Source of the DNA: Balanoglossus misakiensis
Lineage: Eukaryota > Hemichordata
Direction of reading: 5' to 3'
Length of the DNA stretch: 64,000 nucleotides
Assembly (NCBI GenBank): GCA_040954595.2
Contig: CM082582.2
Coordinates: forward strand, 2,356,001-2,420,000
This document shows, piece by piece, positions 29,207 to 44,200 of the stretch. How positions within the stretch are numbered: position 1 is the first letter of the stretch; every line of letters starts with the position of its first letter. The notes beneath the pieces were generated by a model. It did not search any database. It saw only the letters and a program-made list of their open reading frames with translations, and had not been told where the DNA came from. A program made the translations under genes and the position numbers.

Positions 29207-32200
29207 AGGGCAACAACTTGAAATCCCCATATGCATTTAATACCCATGTCAAAGTGAAGAGTTTGCATCACCATCTACTCTGATGCATCATTGAGCTTGC
29301 TTCGCCATTTGCCCTAACGCAAAGAATTACATTCAATGTCACCATTGCATTAGCAATGTCAAAGTACAGTGCTTTCCGCCACGTATTAAACTGGGGATTT
29401 ACAGTCACCTTTAAATCCCCCTGTAGGCATTTTATACCCAAGTTCAAGTGCAGAGCTTGCATCACTATCTACCCTGATGCATCATCAACCTTGCTTCGCC
29501 ATTTACCCTGATGCAAAGAATCAGATTCAATGTCATCATTGCATTAGCAATGTCAAAGTACAGTGCTTTTCGACACGTATTAACCCACAGATTTTTCAAC
29601 AACCTGAAATCCCCATATGCATTTAATACCCATGTCAAAGTGAAGTGTTTGCATCACTATCTACCCTGATGCATCATAAAGCTTGCTACGCCATTTACCC
29701 TGATGCAAAGAATCATATTCAATGTCATCGTTACATTAGCAATGTCAAAGTACAGTGCTTTTGGACACGTATTAACCCAGGGATTTATCATCAACTTGAA
29801 ATCCCCATATGCATTTAATACCCATGTCAAAGTGAAGTGATTGCATCACTATCTACCCTGATGCATCATAAAGCTTGCTACGCCATTTACCCTGATGCAA
29901 AGAATCAGATTCAATGTCATCATTGCATTAGCAATGTCAAAGTACAGTGCTTTTCGACACGTATTAACCCACAGATTTTTCAACAACCTGAAATCCCCAT
30001 ATGCATTTAATACCCATGTCAAAGTGAAGTGTTTGCATCACTATCTACCCTGATGCATCATAAAGCTTGCTACGCCATTTACCCTGATGCAAAGAATCAT
30101 ATTCAATGTCATCGTTACATTAGCAATGTCAAAGTACAGTGCTTTTGGACACGTATTAACCCAGGGATTTATCATCAACTTGAAATCCCCATATGCATTT
30201 AATACCCATGTCAAAGTGAAGTGATTGCATCACTGTCTACCCTGATGCATCATCAACCTTGCTTCGCCATTTGCCCTGATGCAAAGAATCAGATTCAATG
30301 TCATCGTTACATTAGCAATGTCAAAGTACAGTACTTTTGGACACGTATTAACCCAGGGATTTATCATCAACTTGAAATCCCCATATGCATTTAATACCCA
30401 TGTCAAAGTGAAGTGATTGCATAACTATCTACCCTGATGCATCATAAAGCTTGCTACGCCATTTACCCTGATGCAAAGAATCAGATTCAATGTCATCGTT
30501 ACATTAGCAATGTCAAAGTACAGTGCTTTTGGACACGTATTAACCCAGGGATTTATCATCAACTTGAAATCCCCATATGCATTTAATACCAATGTCAAAG
30601 TGAAGTGATTGCATCACTATCTACCCTGATGCATCATCAACCTTGCTTCGCCATTTGCCCAGATGCAAAGAATCAGATTCAATGTCATCGTTGCATTAGC
30701 GATGTCAAATTAGAGTGCTTTTGGCCACGTATTAACCTATGGATTTTCATTTAACATTAAATACCCATGTGAAAGTGCAGAGTTTGCATCACCATCTACT
30801 CTGATGCATCATTGAGCTTGCTTCGCCATTTGCCCTAATGCAAAGAATCCCATTCAATGTCACCATTGCATATGCAATGTCAAAGTACAGTGCTTTCCGC
30901 CACGTATTAACCCAGGGATTTAAAGACAACTTTAAATCCCCCTGTAGGCATTTTATACCCATGTCAAAGTGCAGAGCTTGCATCACTATCTACCCTGATG
31001 CATAATCAACCTTGCTTCGCCATTTACCCTGATGCAAAGAATCAGATTCAATGTCATTGCTGCATTAGCAATGTCAAAGTACAGTGTTTTTGGACACGTA
31101 TTAACCCAGGGATTTACAGACAACTTTAAATCCCCCTGTAGGCATTTTATACCCATGTCAAAGTGAAGTGTTTGCATCACTATCTACCCTGATGCGTCAT
31201 AAAGCTTGCTACGCCATTTACCCTGATGCAAAGAATCAGATTCAATGTCATCATTGCATTAGCAATGTCAAAGTACAGTGCTTTTGGACACGTATTAACC
31301 CACAGATTTTTCAACAACCTGAAATCCCAATATGCATTTAATACCCATGTCAAAATGAAGTGTTTGCATCACCATCTACCCTGATGCGTCATAAAGCTTG
31401 CTACGCCATTTACCCTGATGCAAAGAATCAGATTCAATGTCATCGTTGCATTAGCAATGTCAAAGTACAGTGCTTTTGGACACGTATTAACCCACAGATT
31501 TTTCAACAACCTGAAATCCCCATATGCATTTAATACCCATGTCAAAGTGAAGTGTTTGCATCACAATCTACCCTGATGCATCATAAAGCTTGCTACGCCA
31601 TTTACCCTGATGCAAAGAATCAGATTCAATGTCATCGTTGCATTAGCAATGTCAAAGTACAGTGCTTTTGGACACGTATTAACCCAGTGATTTATCATCA
31701 ATTTGAAATCCCCATATGCATTTAATACCAATGTCAAAGTGAAGTGATTGCATCACTATCTACCCTGATGCATCATCAACCTTGCTTCGCCATTTGCCCA
31801 GATGCAAAGAATCAGATTCAATGTCATCGTTGCATTAGCAATGTCAAATTAGAGTGCTTTTGGCCACGTATTAACCTATGGATTTACATTTAACATTAAA
31901 TACCCATGTGAAAGTGCATAGTTTGCATCACCATCTACTCTGATGCATCATTGAGCTTGCTTCGCCATTTGCCCTAATGCAAAGAATCCCATTCAATGTC
32001 ACCATTGCATATGCAATGTCAAAGTACAGTGCTTTCCGCCACGTATTAACCCAGGGATTTACAGACAACTTTAAATCCCCCTGTAGGCATTTTATACCCA
32101 TGTCAAAGTGCAGAGCTTGCATCACTATCTACCCTGATGCATAATCAACCTTGCTTCGCCATTTACCCTGATGCAAAGAATCAGATTCAATGTCATCGTT

Positions 32201-35200
32201 GCATTAGCAATGTCAAAGTACAGTGCTTTTGGACACGTATTAACCCAGGGATTTACAGACAACTTTAAATCCCCCTGTAGGCATTTTATACCCATGTCAA
32301 AGTGAAGTGTTTGCATCACTATCTACCCTGATGCATCATAAAGCTTGCTACGCCATTTACCCTGATGCAAAGAATCAGATTCAATGTCATCATTGCATTA
32401 GCAATGTCAAAGTACAGTGCTTTTGGACACGTATTAACCCACAGATTTTTCAACAACCTGAAATCCCCATATGCATTTAATACCCATGTCAAAGTGAAGT
32501 GTTTGCATCACTATCTACCCTGATGCATCATAAAGCTTGCTACGCCATTTACCCTGATGCAAAGAATCAGATTCAATGTCATCGTTACATTAGCAATGTC
32601 AAAGTACAGTGCTTTTGGACACGTATTAACCCAGGGATTTATCATCAACTTGAAATCCCCATATGCATTTAATACCCATGTCAAAGTGAAGTGATTGCAT
32701 CACTATCTACCCTGATGCATCATCAACCTTGCCTCGCCATTTGCCCAGATGCAAAGAATCAGATTCAATGTCATCGTTGCATTAGCAATGTCAAATTAGA
32801 GTGCTTTTGGCCACGTATTAACCTATGGATTTACATTTAACATTAAATACCCATGTGAAAGTGCAGAGTTTGCATCACCATCTACTCTGATGCATCATTG
32901 AGCTTGCTTCGCCATTTGCCCAAATGCAAAGAATCCCATTCAATGTCACCATTGCATATGCAATGTCAAAGTACAGTGCTTTCCGCCACGTATTAACCCA
33001 GGGATTTACAGACAACTTTAAATCCCCCTGTAGGCATTTTATACCCATGTCAAAGTGCAGAGCTTGCATCACTATCTACCCTGATGCATAATCAACCTTG
33101 CTTCGCCATTTACCCTGATGCAAAGAATCAGATTCAATGTCATCGCTGCATTAGCAATGTCAAAGTACAGTGTTTTTGGACACGTATTAACCCAGGGATT
33201 TACAGACAACTTTAAATCTCCCTGTAGGCATTTTATACCCATGTCAAAGTGAAGTGTTTGCATCACTATCTACCCTGATGCGTCATAAAGCTTGCTACGC
33301 CATTTACCCTGATGCAAAGAATCAGATTCAATGTCATCATTGCATTAGCAATGTCAAAGTACAGTGCTTTTGGACACGTATTAACCCACAGATTTTTCAA
33401 CAACCTGAAATCCCCATATGCATTTAATACCCATGTCAAAGTGAAGTGTTTGCATCACTATCTACCCTGATGCGTCATAAAGCTTGCTACGCCATTTACC
33501 CTGATGCAAAGAATCAGATTCAATGTCATCATTGCATTAGCAATGTCAAAGTACAGTGCTTTTGGACACGTATTAACCCACAGATTTTTCAACAACCTGA
33601 AATCCCCATATGCATTTAATACCCATGTCAAAGTGAAGTGTTTGCATCACTATCTACCCTGATGCATCATAAAGCTTGCTACGCCATTTACCCTGATGCA
33701 AAGAATCAGATTCAATGTCATCGTTGCATTAGCAATGTCAAAGTACAGTGCTTTTGGACACGTATTAACCCAGGGATTTATCATCAATTTGAAATCCCCA
33801 TATGCATTTAATACCCATGTCAAAGTGAAGTGATTGCATCACTATCTACCCTGATGCATCATCAACCTTGCTTCGCCATTTGCCCTGATGCAAAGAATCA
33901 GATTCAATGTCATCGTTGCATTAGCAATGTCAAATTAGAGTGCTTTTGGCCACGTATTAACCTATGGATTTACATTTAACATTAAATACCCATGTGAAAG
34001 TGCAGAGTTTGCATCACCATCTACTCTGATGCATCATTGAGCTTGCTTCGCCATTTGCCCTTATGCAAAGAATTCCATTCAATGTCACCATTGCATATGC
34101 AATGTCAAAGTACAGTGCTTTCCGCCTTGTATTAACCCAGGGATTTACAGACAACTTTAAATCCCCCTGTAGGCATTTTATACCCATGTCAAAGTGCAGA
34201 GCTTGCATCACTATCTACCCTGATGCATAATCAACCTTGCTTCGCCATTTACCCTGATGCAAAGAATCAGATTCAATGTCATCGCTGCATTAGCAATGTC
34301 AAAGTACAGTGTTTTTGGACACGTATTAACCCAGGGATTTACAGACAACTTTAAATCCCCCTGTAGGCATTTTATACCCATGTCAAAGTGAAGTGTTTGC
34401 ATCACTATCTACCCTGATGCATAATCAACCTTGCTTCGCCATTTACCCTGATGCAAAGAATCAGATTCAATGTCATCGCTGCATTAGCAATGTCAAAGTA
34501 CAGTGTTTTTGGACACGTATTAACCCAGGGATTTACAGACAACTTTAAATCTCCCTGTAGGCATTTTATACCCATGTCAAAGTGAAGTGTTTGCATCACT
34601 ATCTACCCTGATGCGTCATAAAGCTTGCTACGCCATTTACCCTGATGCAAAGAATCAGATTCAATGTCATCATTGCATTAGCAATGTCAAAGTACAGTGC
34701 TTTTGGACACGTATTAACCCACAGATTTTTCAACAACCTGAAATCCCCATATGCATTTAATACCCATGTCAAAGTGAAGTGTTTGCATCACTATCTACCC
34801 TGATGCGTCATAAAGCTTGCTACGCCATTTACCCTGATGCAAAGAATCAGATTCAATGTCATCGTTGCATTAGCAATGTCAAAGTACAGTGCTTTTGGAC
34901 ACGTATTAACCCAGGGATTTACAGACAACTTTAAATCCCCCTGTAGGCATTTTATACCCATGTCAAAGTGAAGTGTTTGCATCACTATCTACCCTGATGC
35001 ATCATAAAGCTTGCTACGCCATTTACCCTGATGCAAAGAATCAGATTCAATGTCATCATTGCATTAGCAATGTCAAAGTACAGTGCTTTTCGACACGTAT
35101 TAACCCACAGATTTTTAAACAACCTGAAATCCCCATATGCATTTAATACCCATGTCAAAGTGAAGTGTTTGCATCACTATCTACCCTGATGCATCATAAA

Positions 35201-38200
35201 GCTTGCTACGCCATTTACCCTGATGCAAAGAATCAGATTCAATGTCATCGTTACATTAGCAATGTCAAAGTACAGTGCTTTTGGACACGTATTAACCCAG
35301 GGATTTATCATCAACTTGAAATCCCCATATGCATTTAATACCCATGTCAAAGTGAAGTGATTGCATCACTATCTACCCTGATGCATCATCAACCTTGCTT
35401 CGCCATTTGCCCAGATGCAAAGAATCAGATTCAATGTCATCGTTGCATTAGCAATGTCAAATTAGAGTGCTTTTGGCCACGTATTAACCTATGGATTTAC
35501 ATTTAACATTAAATACCCATGTGAAAGTGCAGAGTTTGCATCACCATCTACTCTGATGCATCATTGAGCTTGCTTCGCCATTTGCCCAAATGCAAAGAAT
35601 CCCATTCAATGTCACCATTGCATATGCAATGTCAAAGTACAGTGCTTTCCGCCACGTATTAACCCAGGGATTTACAGACAACTTTAAATCCCCCTGTAGG
35701 CATTTTATACCCATGTCAAAGTGCAGAGCTTGCATCACTATCTACCCTGATGCATAATCAACCTTGCTTCGCCATTTACCCTGATGCAAAGAATCAGATT
35801 CAATGTCATCGCTGCATTAGCAATGTCAAAGTACAGTGTTTTTGGACACGTATTAACCCAGGGATTTACAGACAACTTTAAATCTCCCTGTAGGCATTTT
35901 ATACCCATGTCAAAGTGAAGTGTTTGCATCACTATCTACCCTGATGCGTCATAAAGCTTGCTACGCCATTTACCCTGATGCAAAGAATCAGATTCAATGT
36001 CATCATTGCATTAGCAATGTCAAAGTACAGTGCTTTTGGACACGTATTAACCCACAGATTTTTCAACAACCTGAAATCCCCATATGCATTTAATACCCAT
36101 GTCAAAGTGAAGTGTTTGCATCACTATCTACCCTGATGCGTCATAAAGCTTGCTACGCCATTTACCCTGATGCAAAGAATCAGATTCAATGTCATCGTTG
36201 CATTAGCAATGTCAAAGTACAGTGCTTTTGGACACGTATTAACCCACAGATTTTCCAACAACCTGAAATCCCCATATGCATTTAATACCCATGTCAAAGT
36301 GAAGTGTTTGCATCACTATCTACCCTGATGCATCATAAAGCTTGCTACGCCATTTACCCTGATGCAAAGAATCAGATTCAATGTCATCGTTGCATTAGCA
36401 ATGTCAAAGTACAGTGCTTTTGGACACGTATTAACCCAGGGATTTATCATCAATTTGAAATCCCCATATGCATTTAATACCCATGTCAAAGTGAAGTGAT
36501 TGCATCACTATCTACCCTGATGCATCATCAACCTTGCTTCGCCATTTGCCCTGATGCAAAGAATCAGATTCAATGTCATCGTTGCATTAGCAATGTCAAA
36601 TTAGAGTGCTTTTGGCCACGTATTAACCTATGGATTTACATTTAACATTAAATACCCATGTGAAAGTGCAGAGTTTGCATCACCATCTACTCTGATGCAT
36701 CATTGAGCTTGCTTCGCCATTTGCCCTTATGCAAAGAATTCCATTCAATGTCACCATTGCATATGCAATGTCAAAGTACAGTGCTTTCCGCCTTGTATTA
36801 ACCCAGGGATTTACAGACAACTTTAAATCCCCCTGTAGGCATTTTATACCCATGTCAAAGTGCAGAGCTTGCATCACTATCTACCCTGATGCATAATCAA
36901 CCTTGCTTCGCCATTTACCCTGATGCAAAGAATCAGATTCAATGTCATCGCTGCATTAGCAATGTCAAAGTACAGTGTTTTTGGACACGTATTAACCCAG
37001 GGATTTACAGACAACTTTAAATCCCCCTGTAGGCATTTTATACCCATGTCAAAGTGAAGTGTTTGCATCACTATCTACCCTGATGCATAATCAACCTTGC
37101 TTCGCCATTTACCCTGATGCAAAGAATCAGATTCAATGTCATCGCTGCATTAGCAATGTCAAAGTACAGTGTTTTTGGACACGTATTAACCCAGGGATTT
37201 ACAGACAACTTTAAATCTCCCTGTAGGCATTTTATACCCATGCCAAAGTGAAGTGTTTGCATCACTATCTACCCTGATGCGTCATAAAGCTTGCTACGCC
37301 ATTTACCCTGATGCAAAGAATCAGATTCAATGTCATCATTGCATTAGTAATGTCAAAGTACAGTGCTTTTGGACACGTATTAACCCACAGATTTTTCAAC
37401 AACCTGAAATCCCCATATGCATTTAATACCCATGTCAAAGTGAAGTGTTTGCATCACTATCTACCCTGATGCGTCATAAAGCTTGCTACGCCATTTACCC
37501 TGATGCAAAGAATCAGATTCAATGTCATCGTTGCATTAGCAATGTCAAAGTACAGTGCTTTTGGACACGTATTAACCCACAGATTTTTCAACAACCTGAA
37601 ATCCCCATATGCATTTAATACCCATGTCAAAGTGAAGTGTTTGCATCACTATCTACCCTGATGCATCATAAAGCTTGCTACGCCATTTACCCTGATGCAA
37701 AGAATCAGATTCAATGTCATCGTTCCATTAGCAATGTCAAAGTACAGTGCTTTTGGACACGTATTAACCCAGGGATTTATCATCAATTTGAAATCCCCAT
37801 ATGCATTTAATACCCATGTCAAAGTGAAGTGATTGCATCACTATCTACCCTGATGCATCATCAACCTTGCTTCGCCATTTGCCCTGATGCAAAGAATCAG
37901 ATTCAATGTCATCGTTGCATTAGCAATGTCAAATTAGAGTGCTTTTGGCCACGTATTAACCTATGGATTTACATTTAACATTAAATACCCATGTGAAAGT
38001 GCAGAGTTTGCATCACCATCTACTCTGATGCATCATTGAGCTTGCTTCGCCATTTGCCCTAATGCAAAGAATCCCATTCAATGTCACCATTGCATATGCA
38101 ATGTCAAAGTACAGTGCTTTCCGCCACGTATTAACCCAGGGATTTACAGACAACTTTAAATCCCCCTGTAGGCATTTTATACCCATGTCAAAGTGCAGAG

Positions 38201-41200
38201 CTTGCATCACTATCTACCCTGATGCATCATCAACCTTGCTTCGCCATTTACCCTGATGCAAAGAATCAGATTCAATGTCATCGTTGCATTAGCAATGTCA
38301 AAGTACAGTGCTTTTGGACACGTATTAACCCAGGGATTTACAGACAACTTTAAATCCCCCTGTAGGCATTTTATACCCATGTCAAAGTGAAGTGTTTGCA
38401 TCACTATCTACCCTGATGCATCATAAAGCTTGCTACGCCATTTACCCTGATGCAAAGAATCAGATTCAATGTCATCATTGCATTAGCAATGTCAAAGTAC
38501 AGTGCTTTTCGACACGTATTAACCCACAGATTTTTCAACAACCTGAAATCCCCATATGCATTTAATACCCATGTCAAAGTGAAGTGTTTGCATCACTATC
38601 TACCCTGATGCATCATAAAGCTTGCTACGCCATTTACCCTGATGCAAAGAATCAGATTCAATGTCATCGTTACATTAGCAATGTCAAAGTACAGTGCTTT
38701 TGGACACGTATTAACCCAGGGATTTATCATCAACTTGAAATCCCCATATGCATTTAATACCCATGTCAAAGTGAAGTGATTGCATCACTATCTATCCTGA
38801 TGCATCATCAACCTTGCTTCGCCATTTGCCCTGATGCAAAGAATCAGATTCAATGTCATCGTTGCATTAGCAATGTCAAATTAGAGTGCTTTTGGCCACG
38901 TATTAACCTATGGATTTACATTTAACATTAAATACCCATGTGAAAGTGCAGAGTTTGCATCACCATCTACTCTGATGCATCATTGAGCTTGCTTCGCCAT
39001 TTGCCCTAATGCAAAGAATCCCATTCAATGTCACCATTGCATATGCAATGTCAAAGTACAGTGCTTTCCGCCACGTATTAACCCAGGGATTTACAGACAA
39101 CTTTAAATCCCCCAGTAGGCATTTTATACCCATGTCAAAGTGCAGAGCTTGCATCACTATCTACCCTGATGCATCATCAACCTTGCTTCGCCATTTACCC
39201 TGATGCAAAGAATCAGATTCAATGTCATCGTTGCATTAGCAATGTCAAAGTACAGTGCTTTTGGACACGTATTAACCCAGGGATTTACAGACAACTTTAA
39301 ATCCCCCTGTAGGCATTTTACACCCATGTCAAAGTGAAGTGTTTGCATCACTATCTACCCTGATGCATCATAAAGCTTGCTACGCCATTTACCCTGATGC
39401 AAAGAATCAGATTCAATGTCATCATTGCATTAGCAATGTCAAAGTACAGTGCTTTTCGACACGTATTAACCCACAGATTTTTCAACAACCTGAAATCCCC
39501 ATATGCATTTAATACCCATGTCAAAGTGAAGTGTTTGCATCACTATCTACCCTGATGCATCATAAAGCTTGCTACGCCATTTACCCTGATGCAAAGAATC
39601 AGATTCAATGTCATCGTTACATTAGCAATGTCAAAGTACAGTGCTTTTGGACACGTATTAACCCAGGGATTTATCATCAACTTGAAATCCCCATATGCAT
39701 TTAATACCAATGTCAAAGTGAAGTGATTGCATCACTATCTACCCTGATGCAATATCAACCTTGCTTCACCATTTGCCCAGATGCAAAGAATCAGATTCAA
39801 TGTCATCGTTGCATTAGCAATGTCAAATTAGAGTGCTTTTGGCCACGTATTAACCTATGGATTTACATTTAACATTAAATACCCATGTGAAAGTGCAGAG
39901 TTTGCATCACCATCTACTCTGATGCATCATTGAGCTTGCTTCGCCATTTGCCCTAATGCAAAGAATCCCATTCAATGTCATCATTGCATATGCAATGTCA
40001 AAGTACAGTGCTTTCAGCCACGTATTAACCCAGGGATTTACAGACAACTTTAAATCCCCCTGTAGGCATTTTATACCCATGTCAAAGTGCAGAGCTTGCA
40101 TCACTATCTACCCTGATGCATCATCAACCTTGCTTTGCCATTTACCCTGATGCAAAGAATCAGATTCAATGTCATCGTTGCATTAGCAATGTCAAAGTAC
40201 AGTGCTTTTGGACACGTATTAACCCAGGGATTTACAGACAACTTTAAATCCCCCAGTAGGCATTTTATACCCATGTCAAAGTGCAGAGCTTGCATCACTA
40301 TCTACCCTGATGCATCATCAACCTTGCTTCGCCATTTACCCTGATGCAAAGAATCAGATTCAATGTCATCATTGCATTAGCAATGTCAAAGTACAGTGCT
40401 TTTCGACACGTAATAACCCACAGATTTTTCAACAACCTGAAATCCCCATATGCATTTAATACCCATGTCAAAGTGAAGTGTTTGCATCACTATCTACCCT
40501 GATGCATCATAAAGCTTGCTACGCCATTTACCCTGATGCAAAGAATCAGATTCAATGTCATCGTTACATTAGCAATGTCAAAGTACAGTGCTTTTGGACA
40601 CGTATTAATCCAGGGATTTATCATCAACTTGAAATCCCCATATGCATTTAATACCCATGTCAAAGTGAAGTGATTGCATCACTATCTACCCTGATGCAAT
40701 ATCAACCTTGCTTCGCCATTTGCCCAGATGCAAAGAATCAGATTCAATGTCATCGTTGCATTAGCAATGTCAAATTAGAGTGCTTTTGGCCACGTATTAA
40801 CCTATGGATTTACATTTAACATTAAATACCCATGTGAAAGTGCAGAGTTTGCATCACCATCTACTCTGATGCATCATTGAGCTTGCTTCGCCATTTGCCC
40901 TAATGCAAAGAATCCCATTCAATGTCACCATTGCATATGCAATGTCAAAGTACAGTGCTTTCAGCCACGTATTAACCCAGGGATTTACAGACAACTTTAA
41001 ATCCCCCTGTAGGCATTTTATACCCATGTCAAAGTGCAGAGCTTGCATCACTATCTACCCTGATGCATCATCAACCTTGCTTTGCCATTTACCCTGATGC
41101 AAAGAATCAGATTCAATGTCATCATTGCATTAGCAATGTCAAAGTACAGTGCTTTTCGACACGTAATAACCCACAGATTTTTCAACAACCTGAAATCCCC

Positions 41201-44200
41201 ATATGCATTTAATACCCATGTCAAAGTGAAGTGTTTGCATCACTATCTACCCTGATGCATCATAAAGCTTGCTACGCCATTTACCCTGATGCAAAGAATC
41301 AGATTCAATGTCATCGTTACATTAGCAATGTCAAAGTACAGTGCTTTTGGACACGTATTAACCCAGGGATTTATCATCAACTTGAAATCCCCATATGCAT
41401 TTAATACCCATGTCAAAGTGAAGTGATTGCATCACTATCTACCCTGATGCAATATCAACCTTGCTTCACCATTTGCCCAGATGCAAAGAATCAGATTCAA
41501 TGTCATCGTTGCATTAGCAATGTCAAATTAGAGTGCTTTTGGCCACGTATTAACCTATGGATTTACATTTAACATTAAATACCCATGTGAAAGTGCAGAG
41601 TTTGCATCACCATCTACTCTGATGCATCATTGAGCTTGCTTCGCCATTTGCCCTAATGCAAAGAATCCCATTCAATGTCACCATTGCATATGCAATGTCA
41701 AAGTACAGTGCTTTCAGCCACGTATTAACCCAGGGATTTACAGACAACTTTAAATCCCCCTGTAGGCATTTTATACCCATGTCAAAGTGCAGAGCTTGCA
41801 TCACTATCTACCCTGATGCATCATCAACCTTGCTTTGCCATTTACCCTGATGCAAAGAATCAGATTCAATGTCATCGCTGCATTAGCAATGTCAAAGTAC
41901 AGTGTTTTTGGACACGTATTAACCCAGGGATTTACAGACAACTTTAAATCCCCCTGTAGGCATTTTATACCCATGTCAAAGTGAAGTGTTTGCATCACTA
42001 TCTACCCTGATGCGTCATAAAGCTTGCTACGCCATTTACCCTGATGCAAAGAATCAGATTCAATGTCATCATTGCATTAGCAATGTCAAAGTACAGTGCT
42101 TTTGGACACGTATTAACCCACAGATTTTTCAACAACCTGAAATCCCCATATGCATTTAATACCCATGTCAAAGTGAAGTGTTTGCATCACTATCTACCCT
42201 GATGCGTCATAAAGCTTGCTACGCCATTTACCCTGATGCAAAGAATCAGATTCAATGTCATCGTTACATTAGCAATGTCAAAGTACAGTGCTTTTGGACA
42301 CGTATTAACCCAGGGATTTATCATCAACTTGAAATCCCCATATTCATTTAATACCCATGTCAAAGTGAAGTGATTGCATCACTATCTATCCTGATGCATC
42401 ATCAACCTTGCTTCGCCATTTACCCTGATGCAAAGAATCAGATTCAATGTCATCGTTATATTAGCAATGTCAAAGTACAGTGCTTTTGGACACGTATTAA
42501 CCCAGGGATTTATCATCAACTTGAAATCCCCATATGCATTTAATACCCATGTCAAAGTGAAGTGATTGCATCACTATCTATCCTGATGCATCATCAACCT
42601 TGCTTCGCTATTTGCCCTGATGCAAAGAATCAGATTCAATGTCATCGTTGCATTAGCAATGTCAAATTAGAGTGCTTTTGGCCACGTATTAACCTATGGA
42701 TTTACATTTAACATTAAATACCCATGTGAAAGTGCAGAGTTTGCATCACCATCTACTCTGATGCATCATTGAGCTTGCTTCGCCATTTGCCCTAATGCAA
42801 AGAATCCCATTCAATGTCACCATTGCAAATGCAATGTCAAAGTACAGTGCTTTCCGCCACGTATTAACCCAGGGATTTACAGACAACTTTAAATCCCCCA
42901 GTAGGCATTTTATACCCATGTCAAAGTGCAGAGCTTGCATCACTATCTACCCTGATGCATCATCAACCTTGCTTCGCCATTTACCCTGATGCAAAGAATC
43001 AGATTCAATGTCATCGTTACATTAGCAATGTCAAAGTACAGTGCTTTTGGACACGTATTAACCCAGGGATTTATCATCAACTTGAAATCCCCCTGTAGGC
43101 ATTTTATACCCATGTCAAAGTGAAGTGATTGCATCACTATCTATCCTGATGCATCATCAACCTTGCTTCGCCATTTGCCCTGATGCAAAGAATCAGATTC
43201 AATGTCATCGTTGCATTAGCAATGTCAAATTAGAGTGCTTTTGGCCACGTATTAACCTATGGATTTAGAGTTAACATTAAATACCCATGTGAAAGTGCAG
43301 AGTTTGCATCACCATCTACTCTGATGCATCATTGAGCTTGCTTCGCCATTTGCCCTAATGCAAAGAATCCCATTCAATGTCACCATTGCATATGCAATGT
43401 CAAAGTACAGTGCTTTCCGCCACGTATTAACCCAGGGATTTACAGACAACTTTAAATCCCCCAGTAGGCATTTTATACCCATGTCAAAGTGCAGAGCTTG
43501 CATCACTATCTACCCTGATGCATCATCAACCTTGCTTCGCCATTTACCCTGATGCAAAGAATCAGATTCAATGTCATCGTTGCATTAGCAATGTCAAAGT
43601 ACAGTGCTTTTGGACACGTATTAACCCACAGATTTTTCAACAACATGAAATCCCCATATGCATTTAATACCCATGTCAAAGTGAAGTGTTTGCATCACTA
43701 TCTACCCTGATGCATCATAAAGCTTGCTACGCCATATACCCTGATGCAAAGAATCAGATTCAATGTCATCGTTGCATTAGCAATGTCAAAGTACAGTGCT
43801 TTTGGACACGTATTAACCCAGGGATTTATCATCAACTTGAAATCCCCATATGCATTTAATACCAATGTCAAAGTGAAGTGATTGCATCACTATCTACCCT
43901 GATGCATCATCAACCTTGCTTCGCCATTTGCCCTGATGCAGAGAATCAGATTCAATGTCATCGTTTCATTAGCAATGTCAAATTAGAGTGCTTTTGGCCA
44001 CGTATTAACCTATGGATTTACATTTAACATTAAATACCCATGTGAAAGTGCAGAGTTTGCATCACCATCTACTCTGATGCATCATTGAGCTTGCTTCGCC
44101 ATTTGCCCTAATGCAAAGAATCCCATTCAATGTCACCATTGCATATGCAATGTCAAAGTACAGTGCTTTTGGACACGTATTAACCCAGGGATTTACAGAC